NCBI GenBank assembly: GCA_963780755.1
Contig: CAWACX010000001.1
Location: forward strand, 434,001-498,000
Direction: 5' to 3'
Source of the DNA: JALYNX01 sp963780755
GTDB lineage: Bacteria > Actinomycetota > Acidimicrobiia > Spongiisociales > ZC4RG35
DNA length: 64,000 nt
Below the pieces are notes generated by a model that was given only the letters and a program-made list of their open reading frames with translations, had not been told where the DNA came from and searched no databases. The position numbers were made by a program, and so were the translations under genes. How positions within the stretch are numbered: position 1 is the first letter of the stretch; every line of letters begins with the position of its first letter. Positions 9,288 to 18,040 of the stretch are shown here, one piece after another.

Positions 9288-10231
9288 CCGGGCTCGACGG
9301 TGCGGCCCATCCGACCGGTGAAGCCGTCCCGGATCGCCTTCCAATTGAGGCCGAGTTGGTGCCAGGCGGCACGGGGGTCGGTCACCAGGTTGGCGATCGG
9401 CTTCCCCAGGCCCCGAGCTAGGGCCACCCTGATCGCGGTCATGGTGTGCCCCGAGCGGCGGAGGATGTAGATCATGTTCCGGAGGCTGTAGTACCGGCGC
9501 CAGGGGGCACCGCTGAGACGCAGGTTGATCCGCGTCGACCTGGCGACCGACTCCTCTTCGGAGGGAAGGAGCCCGGCCTCTCTCTTGACCGACTTCCTCC
9601 TCGACCATTGCTCGCCGTCGGCGAACAGCGGGCGGCCGCCGGCAGTCAGCCTCAACCCAAACTCCAGCTCCTCGAACCCGAAGAAGAGCTCTTCGAGGAA
9701 TCCGCCCACAGCCCGGACCGCGGACACACGGTATGCCGGCATCCCACCGGCCGTGATGTGGTCGACCAGGACCGGGCCATGGATCTCCGCGTCGCCGATC
9801 CGAATCACCCTCCCGGAGCGGTAATCGAACCGCCCCCCACTAATCCCGACTCCTCCCACTTCGGGATTGGCCGCCTCCATCTGGCCGGCAAATGCGGCCG
9901 CACTCTCAATGGCGTCGTCGAAGTAGGGCGGGTCGTCGTCGTCGAAGAGGAAGATCCAGTCCGAATCCCTGGCGTCCTCGAGGACCTTCGCCATGCCGAG
10001 GGCGAATCCTCCCGCGGGGCCGATGTTTCCACCGCCATCGAGGTAGACCACGGCGAGATCATCGGCGGCATCGGCGACCATCGCCTCGACCTCGGGGTCG
10101 CTGGCGTTGTCCACCACGAAAAGGCGGTCAAGCCGCCGGCTCTGGGCGCGCAGCCGCGCCAGGGTCGTCTGCAGGGAGGTCGCTCGCCTGTAGGTGACCA
10201 GCACCCCATAGAGGTTCATCGGGTCCGGCAT
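9284..10231 (-). CDS. Family 2 glycosyltransferase (rhamnosyl/galactofuranosyl-type)
   Basis: A 315-residue GT-A enzyme. The N-terminus 'LYGVLVTYRR', then 'LFVVDNASDPEV', 'NIGPAGGFALGM' and the acidic 'FLFDDDDPP' are typical of GT2 members related to GlfT and rhamnosyltransferases. A conserved 'GFEELEFGLRL' follows near residue 195. The ATG at 10231 is used; an in-frame ATG four codons inside is an alternative. It stands alone on the minus strand between the plus-strand deacetylase and the exporter ATPase gene, and the 132-base gap to the latter must hold both divergent promoters. Confidence 0.85.
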   Translation of the reverse strand: MPDPMNLYGVLVTYRRATSLQTTLARLRAQSRRLDRLFVVDNASDPEVEAMVADAADDLAVVYLDGGGNIGPAGGFALGMAKVLEDARDSDWIFLFDDDDPPYFDDAIESAAAFAGQMEAANPEVGGVGISGGRFDYRSGRVIRIGDAEIHGPVLVDHITAGGMPAYRVSAVRAVGGFLEELFFGFEELEFGLRLTAGGRPLFADGEQWSRRKSVKREAGLLPSEEESVARSTRINLRLSGAPWRRYYSLRNMIYILRRSGHTMTAIRVALARGLGKPIANLVTDPRAAWHQLGLNWKAIRDGFTGRMGRTVEPG

Positions 10232-10363
10232 CGCCTGTAGTCCAGCAGGACGACAGTCGACACCAGGTTCAAGCTGATGCGTAGTCGGCCGATAGCAAAG
10301 TTGCGGCCTGCCGGTAGTCTCGCCGCCTGATTCGGCCCGACCCGGGATCGGAAGAAAGAAAGA

Positions 10364-11360
10364 ATGTCTGATCCCATCGTCACCATCGACAGCCTGCGCA
10401 AGGTCTATGAGCCTTACACGCGCTGGATGAAGCTCTTGCTCCGCACCTCCGTCAAGGAATCGGTGGTGGCAATCGACGAGATTTCACTCGAGGTGCGGCC
10501 TGGTGAAATGGTCGCGGTTCTCGGCCCGAACGGCGCAGGGAAGTCGACACTGTTTCGCGTCCTCACCGGACTGACTACTCCCACCAGCGGTCGGGCCACG
10601 ATCCTCGGTTATGACGCCACCACCCAGTCGACCGCGGTGCGGCGTTTGATCGGATTCATGCCTGCTGAGAACAGGACCCTGATGCTGCGCCACAGCTGTC
10701 GGGAGAACCTGGCGTTCCACGGGCGTCTGCAGGGAATCTCGAGCCATGAGCTCAAGGACAGGGTCGACGCCACTCTCGAGGTGGTCGGTCTCTACGAAGC
10801 TGCGGGACCGGGTTGGCTTCGCCCTCTCCTCGGGGATGCTGGCCCGCCTCATGCTGGCGAGGGCCACCCTCCACGAGCCTTCGGTGCTCATCCTCGACGA
10901 GCCGACTGCAGCCGTCGACCCGATTGCCTCTTTCGAGTTGTTGTCCTTGATCCAGAAGGTCGCCAGTGAGCAGAAGCTTGCGGTGCTGATCAGCTCACAC
11001 CGGCTGGACGAGGTGGAGCTTCTCAACGACAAGGTTGTCCTGCTCAACAAGGGGCACGTCGTCTACTCGGGTGACCTCGATGCGATGCTTGCTCAGGCGA
11101 AGCGCCCTGTGATCGAAATCGAGTTCGACCGCGATGAGTCTGCGGAGAAGGGCATGGCGCTCCTCCAGGGAATGCCAGGCATCGACGGAATCGATGTCGA
11201 GGGGGCGCTCGTCGTGCTCAACACGGAACTTCCGATGGGGCGAATCATTCGGGAGATCGATGGTCATGTCGACCACATTCATTCGATCGGCCTCATCCAG
11301 CCGCGGTTGCGTGAGGTGTTGCGCAACATGTTGAGGGCCAAAGGGGTGGACGAGGAATGA
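10364..11360 (+). CDS. ABC-2 type exporter ATP-binding subunit, one frameshift
   Basis: Walker A 'GPNGAGKST' lies near residue 55. The first frame runs through the Q-loop region and then is lost at about 10803. In the next frame the gene continues with 'DRVGFALSSGM' (the ABC signature region), Walker B 'SVLILDEPTAAVDP' and the switch His 'ISSHRLDEVE'. Removing one base at 'GAAGCTGCGGG' joins the two parts, so this is almost certainly one intact protein of about 330 residues. The N-terminal extension before the ATPase core ('YTRWMKLLLRTS') is reminiscent of polysaccharide and teichoic-acid exporters. It overlaps the permease by ATGA. Confidence 0.8.
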
Positions 11361-12196
11361 GCGTGTTGGCAACCGCCGGGAAGCGGGTGAGGCGTTGGGG
11401 GCAGGTCGGCAACGCCTTTTTCCAGCTCGCAGTCCGCGATTCCCTCAACTATCCGCTGGCGCTGGTCATGCACGGGCTGTCGGCGTTCGTTCCGGTGATC
11501 ACCTTCAGCTTTGTGGCGGAACTGGTGAACAACGACGGTCCCGACGTGGCATACGACTATTACACCTTCGTTGTGTTGGGAGTTGCCGCGATGACGCTGC
11601 TTGGGGTGACACTCAATGCGTTTGGGAGCGCCATGCTCAGCTTCGTGACCCAGGGTCAGTTGGAGATGTTCCTCGTCGAGCCAGTGCCGTGGCGGGCATT
11701 GCCGTTTGTGATGCTTCCCTGGCCCCTGGTCGAGAACGTCGCCACCGTGATGATCATGCTGGTGGTGTCCATCCCGCTTGGAGCGGATTACGTGGCCTCC
11801 GGGATACCGGCCGCGATCTTGATCGTGGTGATGGGCCTCCTTGCCACACTGACCGTCGGGATATTGGGTGCCAGCATCAAAGTGATCTCCAAGCGGAGCG
11901 ACCCTGTGCTGCAGCTGTACACCATCGCAGCCTCGGTCCTCTCCGGTGCCTTTTTTCCGTTGGAGTTGCTCCCGAGCTGGGTTCGCTCCTTTTCCTGGGT
12001 GATACCCCACACATATGTGATCCAGGCTTTGCGCCGTGTCCTCATGCCTCAGGGCGAAGTCCTCCCGGGCCCAACGGCATTGCAGGCCGTCGGCGCCCTA
12101 GCGCTGTTCGCACTCGTCATGTACCCCGTGGCCCTATGGACCTTCGGACGCAGCCTTGACTACGGAAGGAAGATTGGGGCGCTCAGCGGGTATTGA
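11357..12196 (+). CDS. ABC-2 type exporter permease
   Basis: A 279-residue protein with about six hydrophobic segments and the late 'SVLSGAFFPLELLPSWV..VIPHTYVIQALR' layout of ABC-2 permeases. The start codon overlaps the ATPase stop as ATGA, showing co-translation. With its partner it would form a homodimeric exporter. The surrounding glycosyltransferases make a lipid-linked glycan the likely cargo, but lipid or drug export is possible because ABC-2 permeases are not specific by sequence. Its 3' end overlaps the convergent epimerase gene by 14 bases. Confidence 0.82.
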   Translation: MSVLATAGKRVRRWGQVGNAFFQLAVRDSLNYPLALVMHGLSAFVPVITFSFVAELVNNDGPDVAYDYYTFVVLGVAAMTLLGVTLNAFGSAMLSFVTQGQLEMFLVEPVPWRALPFVMLPWPLVENVATVMIMLVVSIPLGADYVASGIPAAILIVVMGLLATLTVGILGASIKVISKRSDPVLQLYTIAASVLSGAFFPLELLPSWVRSFSWVIPHTYVIQALRRVLMPQGEVLPGPTALQAVGALALFALVMYPVALWTFGRSLDYGRKIGALSGY

Positions 12197-13310
12197 TCCC
12201 GGGGAGCTCTCCAACGGCTTGTGGGTACGCCCAACGCAGGTACTCGCAGGTGGCGGCCATTCCGGCCTCGAAGTCGAACTTCGGGTCGTAGCCGAGGATG
12301 GACCTGGCCTTGTCGATCCGGCAGACGGGTTTGGATGTGAAGTCGAAATCGGTGGAGATGCCGACGGGTTTTGATCCCCGTTTCAGAAAGCGGCGGAACG
12401 TGCGCCGCAGCCGTCGCTTCTGGTCCTTGCTCATCCGTGAGGCCAGCTTCGACGCTTGACGTCGCGCTGAGGCCTTCAGGCCGGCGTTCTTGGAGGTGGG
12501 GGCGGGGGTGGTGGCCTCGGGGGAAGCGGGCTGAAGCGCTCTGAAGCGCAGGGTCTTGACTCCGATGCATTCCTGCAACCGCTCGTAAAAGTTCTTCCAA
12601 GTGACCGTGTCGGGTCCGGAAATGAGGAACACCTCACCGTTGGCCTGGGGCGCGGTGGCAGCGAGCATCGTGGCGTCCACCAGATCGTCGACGAATACCG
12701 CGTTACACAGCCCGTCACCGGGCTCCGGTAGGACCATCCGTCCCTTGATCAGGTTCTTGACTTGACGATCTGTCCAGTAGCCGCCGAACGGCCCGTAGAC
12801 GATGGAAGGCCGGAGAATGACCGCGTCCAGCCCGCGGCCCCGGACCGCAGCGAGGATCTCCTTCTCCACTGCGATCTTCGCTTGCGGGTAGCCATAGGCC
12901 CCGGATCCAACCGGGGTTTCAGCGTCGATGTCACCTTCCGGGAAAGGCTGGTAGACGGCGAAGGTGCTGAGATGGACCAATCGCTGGACCCGGTGGCGGA
13001 GGCAGGCGTCGATGAGGTCTCCGATGGCGACGACGTTCTCCTCGGCCGAGTTGCTGGTGATGTAGGCGAGATTGAAGACGATGTCGGCATCGGCCACGGC
13101 GCGTTCGATCGCCTCGGCATCCTGCAGTGAGCCGCCGATCATCTCGACGTCGAAACGCGCGAGGCGTGCCGCGTGCCCGTAGTGGCGCACCAGAGCCTGC
13201 ACCGCGGCGCCCTCCTCCAGGACCAGTTTCTCCACCAGCCGCCCGCCGATGAAACCGGTGGCACCGGTGACCAGGACCTTCAGTCCCTGCATTGAGCCGT
13301 ACTCAGGCAT
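12183..13310 (-). CDS. NAD-dependent epimerase/dehydratase (extended SDR)
   Basis: A 375-residue extended short-chain dehydrogenase. The dinucleotide-binding motif 'GATGFIGG' is at residues 14-21, and the catalytic Tyr-Lys pair is in 'YGYPQAK'. 'ILRPSIVYGPFGGYW' is typical of nucleotide-sugar epimerases. An unusual lysine- and arginine-rich stretch of about 60 residues ('KLASRMSKDQKRRLRR') is inserted before the C-terminal 'ILGYDPKFDFEAGM' segment and could bind membrane or polymer. The ATG at 13310 overlaps the upstream oxidoreductase stop by eight bases and has GGAG nine bases before it. The likely role is making or modifying an activated sugar. Confidence 0.83.
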   Translation of the reverse strand: MPEYGSMQGLKVLVTGATGFIGGRLVEKLVLEEGAAVQALVRHYGHAARLARFDVEMIGGSLQDAEAIERAVADADIVFNLAYITSNSAEENVVAIGDLIDACLRHRVQRLVHLSTFAVYQPFPEGDIDAETPVGSGAYGYPQAKIAVEKEILAAVRGRGLDAVILRPSIVYGPFGGYWTDRQVKNLIKGRMVLPEPGDGLCNAVFVDDLVDATMLAATAPQANGEVFLISGPDTVTWKNFYERLQECIGVKTLRFRALQPASPEATTPAPTSKNAGLKASARRQASKLASRMSKDQKRRLRRTFRRFLKRGSKPVGISTDFDFTSKPVCRIDKARSILGYDPKFDFEAGMAATCEYLRWAYPQAVGELPGINTR

Positions 13311-14324
13311 TGGTTTCGCTCCGCCGGACCCAGGGAAGAGCCCATTCCTCACGCGCCTGATAGCAACGCTCGATCAGTGCCACGGACGCTGCGGCTTCGC
13401 TGCCGGGAACCGCAGGTTGTCCACCTTTGGACAAGACCCTTCTCCAGTCCCGGAGTTGGGAGTCGAACAGTGAATCGGAGCTCTGATCCTTGATAGAGCT
13501 TCCTCTCACGCCGTGGAACCGGAGGTCGAGCAACTCTTCGGGCTGCGCTCTGAGGAGGTTGGTGTCGACTCCGACTTCGATCCAGCCCTTCTCCCCTCGG
13601 ATGATCGCCGACTGGCGAAGATTCCGGGTGCGACTCAACTCGACTGTGCCTCGGGCGCCACTCGCCAAGTGCAGATCGAGCAGGCAGTCGGCCTCTACCC
13701 CTCCATAGCTGTCGTCTTTGTATGTCGACATCTGTCGCCGGGCCTAGCCACCAGAGCAGGAGGTCGAGGACATGGGTGCCGACGTCCATGAGCACCCCAC
13801 CACCTGCTTTCTCCTTCCGCCATATGGCGTCCGAAGTCACCATCCACTGATAGACGAACCCGTCACGAAAGTCGAAGCTTCCGACCCGACCCAGCGACTC
13901 GGCCGCGAGGAATGCCTGGGTCCGAGCGCGCAGCTTGGAGTTGGCGTCGCATCAGGCCGACGGCAATAGGCAGGCCGGTCGAGATCGAGAGGTCGACCAT
14001 GCGGGCACAGTCCGCGGCAGTCATAGCCATCGGCTTCTCCACGAACACCGGTTTTCCCTGTTCGAGCAAGGAGCAGGCCAGAGGGGCATGCAAGGCGTGA
14101 GGGGTCGCGACCAGAGCGGCGTCGAAGTCGTCGAGGTGGTCCTCATGGGCGGCGGCAGCGGTTGCACCACTTCCCTGAGCGAGGGACCGGGCACGGTCCA
14201 GGTCGGGGTCGACGAGGAGCACGGGATTCCAGCGGATGCGGCGCAGCGCGGGGAGGTGGATCTTCTCAGCGGCCGCTCCACAGCCGATGACCGCCAGGCG
14301 GTCGCCCTTGCCCGTTCCGGTCAT
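13303..14324 (-). CDS. Gfo/Idh/MocA-family sugar oxidoreductase, two frameshifts
   Basis: The N-terminal NAD(P)-binding motif 'AVIGCGAAAEKIHLPAL' starts at residue 9, and the family's 'FVEKPMAMTAADC' motif (Lys of EKP) is near residue 95. The frame is lost near 13915, resumes as 'RTQAFLAAESLGRVGSFDF' and 'GGGVLMDVGTHVLDLLLWWLG', and shifts again near 13731 into 'STYKDDSYGGVEADCLLDL' through to the stop at 13303. 'DVGTHVLDLL' is the conserved segment containing the catalytic His. The ATG at 14324 follows the upstream glycosyltransferase stop by seven bases. It probably oxidises or reduces a sugar ring position during glycan precursor synthesis. Confidence 0.75.
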
Positions 14325-14331
14325 CGTTTGA

Positions 14332-15279
14332 TCAACGTCCGAGGAGCGCCTGGCTCGCCTTGCGGGCCCGATAGCGGGCACGGCGCCACACCGGTGCTTT
14401 CTGCGGTGGCGTCGGTGGAGTACCGCTCCAGTCCGTCAGCTCCAGTGCTGCCCGCCATTCATCGAGGAATGGCAATCTGGCCCCCTTGGTGAGCCACGGT
14501 TTCAGGTCGCCGTTGAAATGGACCATCGAAGGGTTGTGGCGAGCTTCGTCGAGTTGCGCTCGATCGATGAAGGCATACGCCGGAGCCCGGTCTCCGCCGA
14601 AGGCCCATTCCAATACCACCTGGTAGTTCCAGCCGAGGGGCAGGTGGTGCCAGTTTCCGGCGGCCGTTGCGTTGAGGCAGTCCTGGTCCACGTAGTGGAT
14701 GCGCGACCCGAACCGGCCGAGGTAGTCGACGCTGCGACGCTCGATCTCGTTGGACCTCCACGCCTCGCGATCTATGAGCAGGAAGCCAGTGTTGAAGGCA
14801 GGGAGTCGGCCGTCGAGTCCGAGCTCCCGCCAGCCGGCCACGCCTTTGGGCAGGCCGATTGCGGAGCAACCGAAGTCCTGAACGGCGCCAAGGGGCTTCC
14901 CGGAAATGTCGAGTGTGAAGAGTTCGGCTGGGGACTTGCGTATGAGGGTGTCTGGATCGATGTACAGGACTCTCTCGACGTCGACGGGCAGGTAGCGGTC
15001 CAGAAAGAGGAGGGTGTACGCAGCGCGCGTGATGTAGACCTCGTCTTTGATCGACGAGATCGGCAGACCCGCGATTTGATCCAGGTCGAAGTCGTGCCAC
15101 TGGATTGTCAGCGAAGCGGGAGTCGACTTCTCGATACGACTTCGAGCTTCGTCATCGACGTCGACGGCGAGAATGTGGACGGCGGCGGTTTCCCCGTCCT
15201 GCATCGACCGGGCGAGCGAGCGAAGCGTCACCGCGGCCGGCATGGCGTAGTTGCCATCGAATCCCATCAGGATGTGCAT
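14332..15279 (-). CDS. Family 8 glycosyltransferase (LgtC/glycogenin-like)
   Basis: A 315-residue protein. 'HILMGFDGNYAMPAAVTLRS' is the classic GT8 start, 'RVLYIDPDTLI' carries the DxD metal site near residue 95, and 'AFNTGFLLIDREAW', 'YVDQDCLNA' and 'MVHFNGDLKPW' match the GT8 core. These retaining enzymes transfer galactose or glucose from UDP-sugars. The sequence is open further upstream, but the ATG at 15279 places the conserved start at residue 1. The C-terminal 30 residues are basic and may contact membrane. It is first in the minus-strand operon with the oxidoreductase and epimerase genes. Confidence 0.88.
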   Translation of the reverse strand: MHILMGFDGNYAMPAAVTLRSLARSMQDGETAAVHILAVDVDDEARSRIEKSTPASLTIQWHDFDLDQIAGLPISSIKDEVYITRAAYTLLFLDRYLPVDVERVLYIDPDTLIRKSPAELFTLDISGKPLGAVQDFGCSAIGLPKGVAGWRELGLDGRLPAFNTGFLLIDREAWRSNEIERRSVDYLGRFGSRIHYVDQDCLNATAAGNWHHLPLGWNYQVVLEWAFGGDRAPAYAFIDRAQLDEARHNPSMVHFNGDLKPWLTKGARLPFLDEWRAALELTDWSGTPPTPPQKAPVWRRARYRARKASQALLGR

Positions 15280-15397
15280 CGCGGTCCTCGTCTCGAGATG
15301 ACTGCATACGCGGAGCCCCAGTCCCGGCACGCAGCAGGCGACAAAATCTAAGTCCGACCCGGGAGTGGGTCAACGGGCACCGCAGTGCATGATGAGA

Positions 15398-16432
15398 TCA
15401 GCGGAGCAAGAAACCCTGACCAAGGCCGTCCGCCGCATCGATCCAAAACTCGGAGCGGCCCAGGATGTGGGCTTCACCGCCGACTTCGGGGATCACTGCG
15501 GCGAGGCCGCCGACCTCCGTTGTCTCGACCACGGTCCCGGTGAAGGTGCTGCCGATGATGCTCTCCACCACGATCGTCTCCCCGATACCCAGCATGCCCC
15601 GAGCGTGCTCGATGGCCAGCCGTCCACTGACTCCGGTGCCGGTGGGGGAGCGGTCGACCTCCCCGTCGGCGAACACGCAGACATGGGTGGAGTGGTTGGC
15701 GGGATCGCTTGGCGGCCCGGTGAAGATCACGCCGTAGAGGAAGCCGAGGTCGTCCTGGAGCGGGTGGGAGATCGGGCCGGCGCCGACGACGGCCGCCTTG
15801 ATCCGCTTCCCGGCTTCGACGAGAGCACTGAAGTCGGACGGGGTGCAGGTGAGCCCGACCGACCCGGCGTCGACATAGGCATAGAAGCCACCCCCGAAGG
15901 CCAGGTCGTATCTCACCTCTCCGAAGCCGTCCACGGTCACGGTGGCGTCCAACTCGGACACGAACGACGGCACATTGCGGAAACGGACCCGCCCCACCCG
16001 GCCATCTGCCACGTCGGCGGTGGCGACCACGGTGCCCGCCGGGGTGTCGATGGTGAGGGTGGTTTTCGGTTCGGTTGCGGGGAGGACCCCGGTCTCCAAC
16101 GCCACCTTGGTCAGGGCGATGATCCCGTGGCCGCACATCGTGGAGAAGCCCTCGTTGTGCATGAACAGGACCGAGACGTCGCTGCCGGGCGCGACTGGGG
16201 GGCCGAGAAGCGCCCCGTACATGTCGGCGTGGCCCCGTGGCTCCCACATCAGGACCTTGCGGAGTTGGTCGAAGTTGGCCTCGGCGTGGCGGCGGCGCGA
16301 GGCCATGTCGTCGCCGACCATGGCAGGGGCTCCCGCCACAACCACCCGGAAGGGCTCACCACCGGTGTGGGAGTCGATGACGACCACACGCTCGCCGTCC
16401 GGGTTCCAGTCCAGGGGAGCGGTGAGGTCCAC
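15398..16432 (-). CDS. Proline racemase family; probable trans-3-hydroxy-L-proline dehydratase
   Basis: The family start 'VVVIDSHTGGEPFRVVV' and first catalytic Cys in 'MCGHGIIALTKVA' are clear. At the second catalytic site, where racemases and 4-hydroxyproline epimerases have Cys in 'DRSPCGTG', this protein reads 'DRSPTGTGVSGRLA'. The Cys/Thr pair is the known signature of trans-3-hydroxy-L-proline dehydratase, which produces a pyrroline-2-carboxylate. A GTG at 16489 is also in frame, but the DNA between there and 16432 lies in a palindromic element, so I prefer the GTG at 16432 (344 residues). It is transcribed divergently from the Nif3-like gene. No proline-catabolic partners are adjacent. 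Confidence 0.8.
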   Translation of the reverse strand: MDLTAPLDWNPDGERVVVIDSHTGGEPFRVVVAGAPAMVGDDMASRRRHAEANFDQLRKVLMWEPRGHADMYGALLGPPVAPGSDVSVLFMHNEGFSTMCGHGIIALTKVALETGVLPATEPKTTLTIDTPAGTVVATADVADGRVGRVRFRNVPSFVSELDATVTVDGFGEVRYDLAFGGGFYAYVDAGSVGLTCTPSDFSALVEAGKRIKAAVVGAGPISHPLQDDLGFLYGVIFTGPPSDPANHSTHVCVFADGEVDRSPTGTGVSGRLAIEHARGMLGIGETIVVESIIGSTFTGTVVETTEVGGLAAVIPEVGGEAHILGRSEFWIDAADGLGQGFLLR

Positions 16433-16447
16433 GGCGGGGAGGATAAA

Positions 16448-16507
16448 GACCCCCTCCCCGGCTTCGCCGGTACTCCCCCCAACACTCACTCCGTTGGCTG
16501 GGGGGAG
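16448..16507. repeat. Intergenic palindromic (REP-like) element
   Basis: Two hairpins lie side by side: CCGGC-TTC-GCCGG at 16458-16470, and a larger one whose outer 8-base arms are CTCCCCCC (16473-16480) and GGGGGGAG (16500-16507), with inner CCAAC/GTTGG complementarity. The element sits between divergent genes and is far more palindromic than nearby sequence. Its make-up resembles repetitive extragenic palindromes, but I found no second copy in this window. Confidence 0.5.
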
Positions 16508-16532
16508 AAATGGAGCCTTCTAGCATCGGGGC

Positions 16533-17306
16533 GTGACCACCGTTTCCGATGTCATCGCCCAACTCGGAGTCGATATCGATCCGGGGACTGCCGCTGCTTG
16601 GGACCCGGTCGGCCTGCAACTCGGGGATGCCGGGGCCAAGGTCGAGGGGATCGGGGTCTGCCACGAGATCACCGAAGAGGTGGTGGCAACCCTCGAGGCC
16701 GCCCCACTGGACCTCCTGATCACTTATCACCCTCTCTTGTTCCACCCGGTCACCCGGCTCCTCGATGGGCGGTCGCCCACTGCACGCGCCGTGCGCCTGC
16801 TCCGGGCCGGGGTCAACGTGATGGTCTGCCATACCGACTTCGATGCCGCCCCAGGTGGCACCGCCGATGCGCTGTCCGATGCGCTCGGATTGACCGCTGC
16901 CCAGCCTTTCGGGGCGAATCCCGAAGAGAACCTTCCCGACATCGGGCGGGTGGGAGCCTTCCAGGGGAGCCTTGGCGATCTCGCCGTCCTCGTCGCCGAA
17001 CGGCTGGGATCGTGGCCGCCACGGGTTTCCGGCGACAGCGATCGGGCACTGGATCGGGTTGCCGTGGTCCCCGGGTCGGGATCCGACTTTGTCGGTGCGG
17101 CCGCGGAGCTCGCTGATGCGCTGGTCACCGGTGACGTCTCCCACCACAACGCGGTGGCTGCCCTCGACGCGGGCCTGGCGGTCGTCGACCCGGGGCACAT
17201 CGCCACCGAACGCCCCGGTATGGCGGCACTGGTGGCCAAGGTGCGCTCCACGGTCGAAATCGAGGTGACCGACCTGACTCATCTCGACCCTCAGACTTGG
17301 GTCTGA
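16533..17306 (+). CDS. Nif3-like dinuclear metal-center protein
   Basis: A 257-residue member of the NIF3/YbgI/YqfO family. Metal-ligand motifs are visible: 'LLITYHPLLFHP' near residue 70, 'CHTDFDAAPGG' near residue 105 and 'VVDPGHIATE' near residue 230. The family forms hexameric rings with two metals per subunit. Some members are reported as GTP cyclohydrolase-like, but the cellular role is unsettled. GTG at 16533 is the start. The next gene, encoding the zinc-ribbon protein, begins 23 bases after the stop, an arrangement seen in many actinobacteria. Confidence 0.88.
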   Translation: MTTVSDVIAQLGVDIDPGTAAAWDPVGLQLGDAGAKVEGIGVCHEITEEVVATLEAAPLDLLITYHPLLFHPVTRLLDGRSPTARAVRLLRAGVNVMVCHTDFDAAPGGTADALSDALGLTAAQPFGANPEENLPDIGRVGAFQGSLGDLAVLVAERLGSWPPRVSGDSDRALDRVAVVPGSGSDFVGAAAELADALVTGDVSHHNAVAALDAGLAVVDPGHIATERPGMAALVAKVRSTVEIEVTDLTHLDPQTWV

Positions 17307-17329
17307 CCCACCGCTACCCTCGGTCGCCC

Positions 17330-18037
17330 ATGGAGATCACGAGTCTTGGCGACCTGCTCGACGTCCAGGACCTCGATCTGCAGATCGACCGTCTGCTCGA
17401 CCGTCGCCAGTCCCTTCCCGAGTTGGCCGCCTACCGCCAGGCCCACGAGAACCAGCAAGCATTGGAGGCCGAGCTCACCGAAGCTTCAACCGCTCTCAAG
17501 GCCTTGGAGCTCGACTTCGACAAATCCGAAGGTGAGCTGGAGATGCTCGAGAGCAAGCTCAGCGAGCACGAGACCCGGCTCTACGCAGGCGGGATGAGCG
17601 CCCGGGAGACCGAGTACATGAGGCTCGAGGTGCAGAGCCTGCGTGGACAGAAGGAGGCAATGGAGACGCGGGTTCTGGGCATGCTCGACCAGGTCGATCC
17701 GGCCCGGGACAGCGTCGTCAGGCTCAACGCCGAAGTGGCCTCGGTGCTCTCGACCAAGGACTCCCTGGAAAAGGTGATCAAGGCAGAGTGGAAGGCCATC
17801 GACGCCGAGTTGGCGCGCAAGGAAGAGCGGAAGAAGGAGGCAATGGCCCCGGTGCCCGCGGACCTCTTGGAGATGTACGAGACCTTGCGACAGTCCAAGG
17901 AAGGCGTGGCCATCGGGCGGTTCGAACACGGGGTATGTGGTGGCTGTCACATGGCGCTCTCCGCCCAGGAACAGGCGGAAGCACTCGGCGCCGAGATCCC
18001 GCGATGCGTGCACTGTCGCCGGATCCTGGTCCCTTGA
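17330..18037 (+). CDS. Coiled-coil protein with C-terminal C4 zinc ribbon (DUF164/CT398-like)
   Basis: A 235-residue protein. Residues 10-180 are a long charged coiled coil, rich in Glu, Leu and Lys, and the end has two CxxC pairs ('CGGCHM', 'CVHCRR') forming a zinc ribbon. This is the architecture of the conserved zf-RING_7/CT398 family, usually found beside Nif3-like genes. The ATG at 17330 is chosen over an in-frame GTG at 17297, which would overlap the Nif3 stop and lacks conserved residues. Its molecular role is not firmly known. RNA or protein-complex binding through the ribbon is plausible. Confidence 0.85.
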   Translation: MEITSLGDLLDVQDLDLQIDRLLDRRQSLPELAAYRQAHENQQALEAELTEASTALKALELDFDKSEGELEMLESKLSEHETRLYAGGMSARETEYMRLEVQSLRGQKEAMETRVLGMLDQVDPARDSVVRLNAEVASVLSTKDSLEKVIKAEWKAIDAELARKEERKKEAMAPVPADLLEMYETLRQSKEGVAIGRFEHGVCGGCHMALSAQEQAEALGAEIPRCVHCRRILVP

Positions 18038-18040
18038 ACC

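Noticed and set aside
8460..9608. 382-residue minus-strand frame
   Set aside because: Antisense to the second NodB gene and overlapping a GT2 gene; no domain features.
10364..11360. Programmed ribosomal frameshifting in the ABC ATPase
   Set aside because: No slippery heptamer with a downstream stem is visible at about 10803, and the same kind of break occurs in unrelated genes.
15365..17116. 583-residue open frame on the plus strand across the dehydratase and Nif3-like genes
   Set aside because: It is antisense to a convincing enzyme gene, has no start signal or domain, and arises from high-GC third-position bias.
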